DNA of 38,336 nt from Pseudomonadota bacterium. GTDB lineage: Bacteria; Pseudomonadota; Alphaproteobacteria; Rhizobiales; Beijerinckiaceae. How positions within the stretch are numbered: the first letter of the stretch is position 1; every line of letters begins with the position of its first letter. Where the stretch lies: contig JAEWKP010000010.1 of assembly GCA_023393655.1 (NCBI GenBank), positions 1 to 38,336 of the forward strand, given 5' to 3'. The position numbers were made by a program, and so were the translations under genes. Positions 34,925 through 38,336 of this stretch are shown one piece after another. Below the pieces are notes generated by a model that saw nothing but the letters and a program-made list of their open reading frames with translations, ran no database searches and was not told the DNA's origin.

Positions 34925-35986
34925 TCAGCGCGGCGGCACATTCTTCATGCGGCTAAGGACCAGCGGCATCGCCAGGCCGATGATGACGAAGCGCACGAGA
35001 TGATGCGCGCCGACATAAAGCGTATCCAGCCCCATCGCGAAGGCGAGCATCGCCATCGCCTCCAGGCCGCCGGGCGCGAAGGCCGCCATGCCGCTGGCAT
35101 AAGAGACGCCGGCGAGCCAGGCCGCCGGCCAGGCGAAAAGGAAGGCGACACCGATCGAGACGGCGAAGCCGCCGATCGCGAGCGGAAACAGCCCCTTCAG
35201 TTCGTTGCGCGGGATATGCGCGATGCGCCCGCCCATGGTGGTGCCGAGCAGGACCTGCACGGCAATCTGGATCGGCATGGGCAAGGCACCCTCGACGAGG
35301 CCGCAGCCATGCAGGGCGGCGCTGGCGAACGTGGCACCGAACATCAGCGGGGCGGAGAGACCGAGCCGTTCGAAGACCAGCCCGAGCGTCAGCCCCGCCA
35401 TCGTCACCCCGAACATGGTGCCCGCATCGACTTCCTGGACGGCTGGTGTCGGCATGCCGGTGGCGGCGCCGCTCAACTGCATCACGCTGGGCAGAAGTGC
35501 GACCAACACGAGCAGGCGGAACAGCTGGACAACCGAGATCCGGCCGATATTGGCGCCCTTCGCCTGCGCCACCGCGAGCACGGTCGACAAGGCGCCGGGC
35601 GCCGCGGCCAGCAGGGCATCGATCCAGGGCCAGCGCGCGACATGGCGCAGATAGGCGCCGGTCGCGAGCATGATCACGGCGACGCCGACGAGGAGAATGA
35701 CGAGGGAGGCTGGATAGCGCGCCGCCGCCGCCAGCGCCTCGGGCGTCGCCGCCGAGCCGAGGATTGCGCCGGACAGGACCATGGTCGAATCGAACCAGGG
35801 CCGGCGCAGGCTCGGCAATGGGCGGATCAGCGCCACGACCGCGCTCAGCAGCATCGAACCGGAGAGCCAGGCTGCCGGCATGCCGAGCAGGGCGAAGGCC
35901 CCGCCCCCGGCCGCGGCCAGCGCGATGACCAGAACTTCCCGCCAGAGCAGCGTCAGCCGGTTCGAAGGATAGCCGAACGCTTTCAT
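34925..35986 (-). CDS. AbrB-type integral membrane protein (PF05145 family)
   Basis: A 353-residue membrane protein with about nine to ten hydrophobic segments, arranged as two repeats of the AbrB membrane family: LGMPAAWLSGSMLLSAVVAL in the first, and a related LGLSAPLMFGATFASAALHG in the second. Conserved APGALSTVLAVAQ and FAPGGLEAMAMLAFAMGLD motifs occur in the two halves. Databases often mislabel this family as an ammonia monooxygenase or AbrB regulator; it is a membrane protein, probably a transporter, of unproven substrate. ATG at 35986. The aminotransferase gene lies 119 bp upstream on the same strand. Confidence 0.88.
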   Translation of the reverse strand: MKAFGYPSNRLTLLWREVLVIALAAAGGGAFALLGMPAAWLSGSMLLSAVVALIRPLPSLRRPWFDSTMVLSGAILGSAATPEALAAAARYPASLVILLVGVAVIMLATGAYLRHVARWPWIDALLAAAPGALSTVLAVAQAKGANIGRISVVQLFRLLVLVALLPSVMQLSGAATGMPTPAVQEVDAGTMFGVTMAGLTLGLVFERLGLSAPLMFGATFASAALHGCGLVEGALPMPIQIAVQVLLGTTMGGRIAHIPRNELKGLFPLAIGGFAVSIGVAFLFAWPAAWLAGVSYASGMAAFAPGGLEAMAMLAFAMGLDTLYVGAHHLVRFVIIGLAMPLVLSRMKNVPPR

Positions 35987-36105
35987 CGCCTTCCCGCCGC
36001 GCCGAGGACAGGAGGCGCCGGGCGTTCATGGCGATGGTCCGGCGGCGGGTCAACCGACCGGCTGCCCGCCGGGCGCAGGGCGGCGTTGCGCCATCCGCTT
36101 CGAGA

Positions 36106-37299
36106 TCAGAGGGCGGCGAGTGCCTTCTGCAGGCGCGCCACGGCCTCGACCAGATCGGCGGAGTTGCGGGCGAAGCAGAGGCGCAGCCCGGTCTCGCCGC
36201 CGGGGCCGAAAGCGGTGCCGGGAGCGAGGCCGACATTGGCGCTGTCGACCAGATCGAGCGCGAGCTTGCGCGAATCCTCTCGGCCATCGACCGAGAAGAA
36301 CTGGTAGAACGCGCCGACCGGGGCCGAGAGCGTGACGCGGTTCGTCGCCTTCAAGCCTTCGAACACGATCCGGCGGCCTTCGGCAGCACGCGCGATCTGT
36401 TCGGCGACGAAGCCCTCGCCCTCGTCGAGAGCAGCGATGGCGCCGCGCTGGACGAAGACCGGCGAGCCCGAGGTCGAATACTGGATGAGGTTCTCGACGA
36501 CCTGCCCGAAGGCGACGGGCACCTCGATCCAGCCGATGCGCCAGCCGGTCATCGCCCAGTTCTTCGAGAAGGTCTGGACGAAGATGACGCGGTCCTCCGC
36601 CTCCATGATATCGTGGAAGGACGGCGCGCGCTCCGAGCCGTCATAGATGAAGCGGCCATAGATCTCGTCGGCGACGATCCAGATGCCGTGCTTGCGGGAC
36701 AGCGCGAGCAGCGCCTCCTGCTCGGCTTTCGTCGCGGTCCAGCCGGTGGGGTTGGACGGCGAATTCACCAGGATGCCGCGGGTGCGCGGCGTGATCGCCT
36801 TCGCGAGCCGGTCGAGATCGAGGGTGAAACGGCCCTGCGCGTAGTCCATCGGGACGCAGACGGTCGCCGCGCCGCTGACGCCGACGGCGGCGCCGAAATT
36901 CGGCCAGGCCGGGGTCGGGATGAGGATTTCGTCGCCGGGGCCGGCGATCATCCGCACGGCGATCTGGACGGACTGCATGCCCGAGCCGGTCACGTAGAAG
37001 CTCTCGGGCGAGAAGACGCGGCCATAGAGGCGCTGGTGATAGCGGGCGAGCGCCTCGCGCAATTCCGGAATGCCGCGCTGCCAGGTGTAGAAGGTTTCGC
37101 CCGCTGCAAGCGAGCGCGCCGCCGCGTCGGCGATGAAGGCGGGGGTCGAGAGATCGCCCTCGCCCACCCAGAGCGGGATCAGGCCCGGCTTGAGCCGGCC
37201 GTGATTGACCACCTCGACGATGCCGCTTTCCGGCGCATTCCGGGCCTCGGGGCGAAGCTCGGCAAGCAGGGTGCTGCCCGGCAGGATGGCGCTGTTCAT
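36106..37299 (-). CDS. PLP-dependent class I/II aminotransferase
   Basis: A 397-residue fold-type I aminotransferase. The PLP lysine is Lys246 in QTFSKNWAMTGWRIGW; Asn183 (SNPTG), Asp211 and Tyr214 (VADEIYGR) contact the cofactor, and the terminal arginine lies in GLRLCFARN. Length and motifs are those of aspartate/aromatic-type aminotransferases. The amino donor and acceptor cannot be told from sequence. ATG at 37299. The AbrB-type membrane gene lies 119 bp downstream, so they may form a unit. Confidence 0.92.
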   Translation of the reverse strand: MNSAILPGSTLLAELRPEARNAPESGIVEVVNHGRLKPGLIPLWVGEGDLSTPAFIADAAARSLAAGETFYTWQRGIPELREALARYHQRLYGRVFSPESFYVTGSGMQSVQIAVRMIAGPGDEILIPTPAWPNFGAAVGVSGAATVCVPMDYAQGRFTLDLDRLAKAITPRTRGILVNSPSNPTGWTATKAEQEALLALSRKHGIWIVADEIYGRFIYDGSERAPSFHDIMEAEDRVIFVQTFSKNWAMTGWRIGWIEVPVAFGQVVENLIQYSTSGSPVFVQRGAIAALDEGEGFVAEQIARAAEGRRIVFEGLKATNRVTLSAPVGAFYQFFSVDGREDSRKLALDLVDSANVGLAPGTAFGPGGETGLRLCFARNSADLVEAVARLQKALAAL

Positions 37300-37384
37300 C
37301 GGGGTCGGCCTCGCGAAAATCAGTGCTCCACCTTTAGCCGATTGCGGTGCGGCGAGGCATGAAATCGCGAGATCGGGTCGATCG

Positions 37385-37408
37385 GCGGCCGTGATGAATC
37401 ACGGCCGC
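37385..37408 (-). terminator. Stem-loop after mscL
   Basis: Perfect ten-base arms GCGGCCGTGA (37385-37394) and TCACGGCCGC (37399-37408) with a TGAA loop, 13 bases after the mscL stop on the minus strand. It lacks a U-tract, so termination is probable but not certain. Confidence 0.55.
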
Positions 37409-37421
37409 GCGGATAGCAGGA

Positions 37422-37841
37422 TCAGGCCTGCTTCTGCTTCAGCAGGTCGCGGATCTCGCCGAGCAGGACGACGTCTTCCGGCTTGGGCGCCGGCGCCTCA
37501 TCCTTTGGCGCCGGCTTCTTCTGCAGCTGGTTGATGCCCTTGACCACCAGGAAGAGGACGAAGGCGATGATCAGGAAGTTGATCGCCACCGTGACGAAGT
37601 TGCCATAGGCCAGCACGGCGCCCTGCTTCTTGGCTTCCTCGAGGACAGGCGCCGTGACGGAGCGGTTGAGGCCGAGGAAGTAGTTCGAGAAATCGACACC
37701 GCCGAGCGCGCCGATAAACGGCATGATGATGTCGGACACGAGTGAATCGACGATCTTGCCAAACGCCGCACCGATGATGACACCGATGGCGAGATCGACG
37801 ACATTGCCCTTGAGAGCGAATTTCTTGAATTCTTCCAACAT
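37422..37841 (-). CDS. mscL: Large-conductance mechanosensitive channel
   Basis: A 139-residue MscL of normal length. The amphipathic N-terminal helix ([13 protein letters not shown]) precedes TM1 ([22 protein letters not shown]), a periplasmic loop, TM2 ([21 protein letters not shown]) and a cytoplasmic coiled coil ending [14 protein letters not shown]. It forms a pentameric pore that opens on hypo-osmotic membrane stretch and releases solutes. AAGGGG lies eight bases before the ATG at 37841; the longer frame adds residues unlike the family. Single gene with a stem-loop behind it. Confidence 0.97.
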   Translation of the reverse strand: MLEEFKKFALKGNVVDLAIGVIIGAAFGKIVDSLVSDIIMPFIGALGGVDFSNYFLGLNRSVTAPVLEEAKKQGAVLAYGNFVTVAINFLIIAFVLFLVVKGINQLQKKPAPKDEAPAPKPEDVVLLGEIRDLLKQKQA

Positions 37842-38113
37842 GCTGCACCCCTTGAGAATCGGCAAGGCTACCCCAACAGCCTGAGCCGGACGCTAAACCA
37901 GCCTTACAGAGCAGGGAAAGCCCGAAAACACACCAAAGCCGGCCCAACGGCACCTGAAACGCAAAGAGTTGGGGATGAAACGCGTTTGAAGGCTTGCGCC
38001 AATGGCCTATGGCGAGCCGACAGGCGGTCCGATACTCTGCGCAAAATCCGGAAACCGAGCACTATGGCGCCTGCATCCCGGCCCCGTTCGCACCCAACCC
38101 CCATGAGGGCGGC

Positions 38114-38336
38114 ATGATGCCCGCCTGGTCCGTGGTGCTGGTCGCACTCGCCTATCTGTGCGGGCTGTTCGCCGTCGCCCATATGGCCGACACATCCGGG
38201 CGCAAGCTGATGACCGGGCGGGCGCGGACGACGATCTACGCGCTGGCGCTCGGTGTCTACTGCACCTCCTGGACCTTCTACGGCTCGGTCGGCTTCGCCA
38301 ACCGGGCGGGCTTCGACTTCCTCGGCATCTATGTCG
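38114..38336 (+). CDS. N-terminus of an SLC5-type membrane sensor histidine kinase
   Basis: Only 74 residues lie inside the window. A membrane helix (WSVVLVALAYLCGLFAVAHMAD) is followed by a basic segment (GRKLMTGRARTTIYALAL) and the characteristic VYCTSWTFYGSVGFANRAGFDFLGIYV. This opening is typical of large alphaproteobacterial proteins that join a sodium:solute symporter-like domain to a PAS/histidine kinase module. GAGGG lies five bases before the ATG at 38114; a second ATG follows directly. The kinase part is not visible. It is separated from mscL by 272 bp in which I see no clear regulatory motif. Confidence 0.75.
   Translation, partial: MMPAWSVVLVALAYLCGLFAVAHMADTSGRKLMTGRARTTIYALALGVYCTSWTFYGSVGFANRAGFDFLGIYV

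Noticed and set aside
37904..38182. Minus-strand frame of 92 codons at the right end
   Set aside because: It lies opposite the well-supported start of the sensor kinase and has no recognisable features.

Overview
The window is 38.3 kb of GC-rich, gene-dense chromosomal DNA with no rRNA, tRNA, insertion sequence, phage or CRISPR array that I could see. The gene set points to an alphaproteobacterium of the order Hyphomicrobiales, possibly Bosea-like (inference). Supporting clues are an alpha-type HisRS next to hisZ and hisG, a glycolate oxidase operon carrying a DUF2585/UPF0314 membrane protein, a CIRCE-controlled groESL operon, a SbmA/BacA-like ABC exporter, and the start of an SLC5-type sensor kinase. 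No gene-free stretch is longer than about 275 bp.

Region by region. (1) Positions 1-7724, minus strand: a seven-gene catabolic operon running off the left edge. In transcription order it holds an M20 N-carbamoyl-L-amino-acid hydrolase-like enzyme, an amidase-signature enzyme, a Tat-exported Dpp-type binding protein, permeases DppB and DppC, an N-carbamoyl-D-amino-acid hydrolase-like enzyme, and the start of an amidohydrolase. It looks like an uptake-and-hydrolysis module for N-carbamoyl, hydantoin-like or acyl-amide compounds. Its larger intergenic gaps carry stable stem-loops. (2) 7870-12031: a MATE exporter, then two paralogous YkuD L,D-transpeptidases on either side of a DUF2076 protein. 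(3) 12202-16173: an orphan polysaccharide flippase, a GNAT acetyltransferase coupled to an EamA transporter, and a MarR regulator with a PaaI-type thioesterase. (4) 16271-18501: groES-groEL with RpoH-like promoter, CIRCE element, structured 3' region and terminator. (5) 18642-22666: a LivK-type binding protein, a fused permease/ATPase ABC transporter and a META-domain protein. (6) 22801-31388, minus strand: glcD-glcE-DUF2585-glcF followed by hisS-hisZ-hisG; the hisS-hisZ gap contains an inverted pair of palindromic repeats. A LysR regulator diverges from glcD and is followed by an SMP-30 lactonase. (7) 33435-38336: an FAD-dependent oxidoreductase, an AbrB-type membrane protein, a class I aminotransferase, mscL, and the start of a membrane sensor kinase.

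Most of the window is ordinary core metabolism. The parts I would look at again are the carbamoylase operon with enzymes of opposite family and expected stereopreference, the L,D-transpeptidase/DUF2076 cluster, the DUF2585 gene inside glcDEF, the inverted palindromic repeat pair, and the repeated GroEL tail sequence with three hairpins behind groEL. All functional statements rest on reading motifs by eye; no database search was run.
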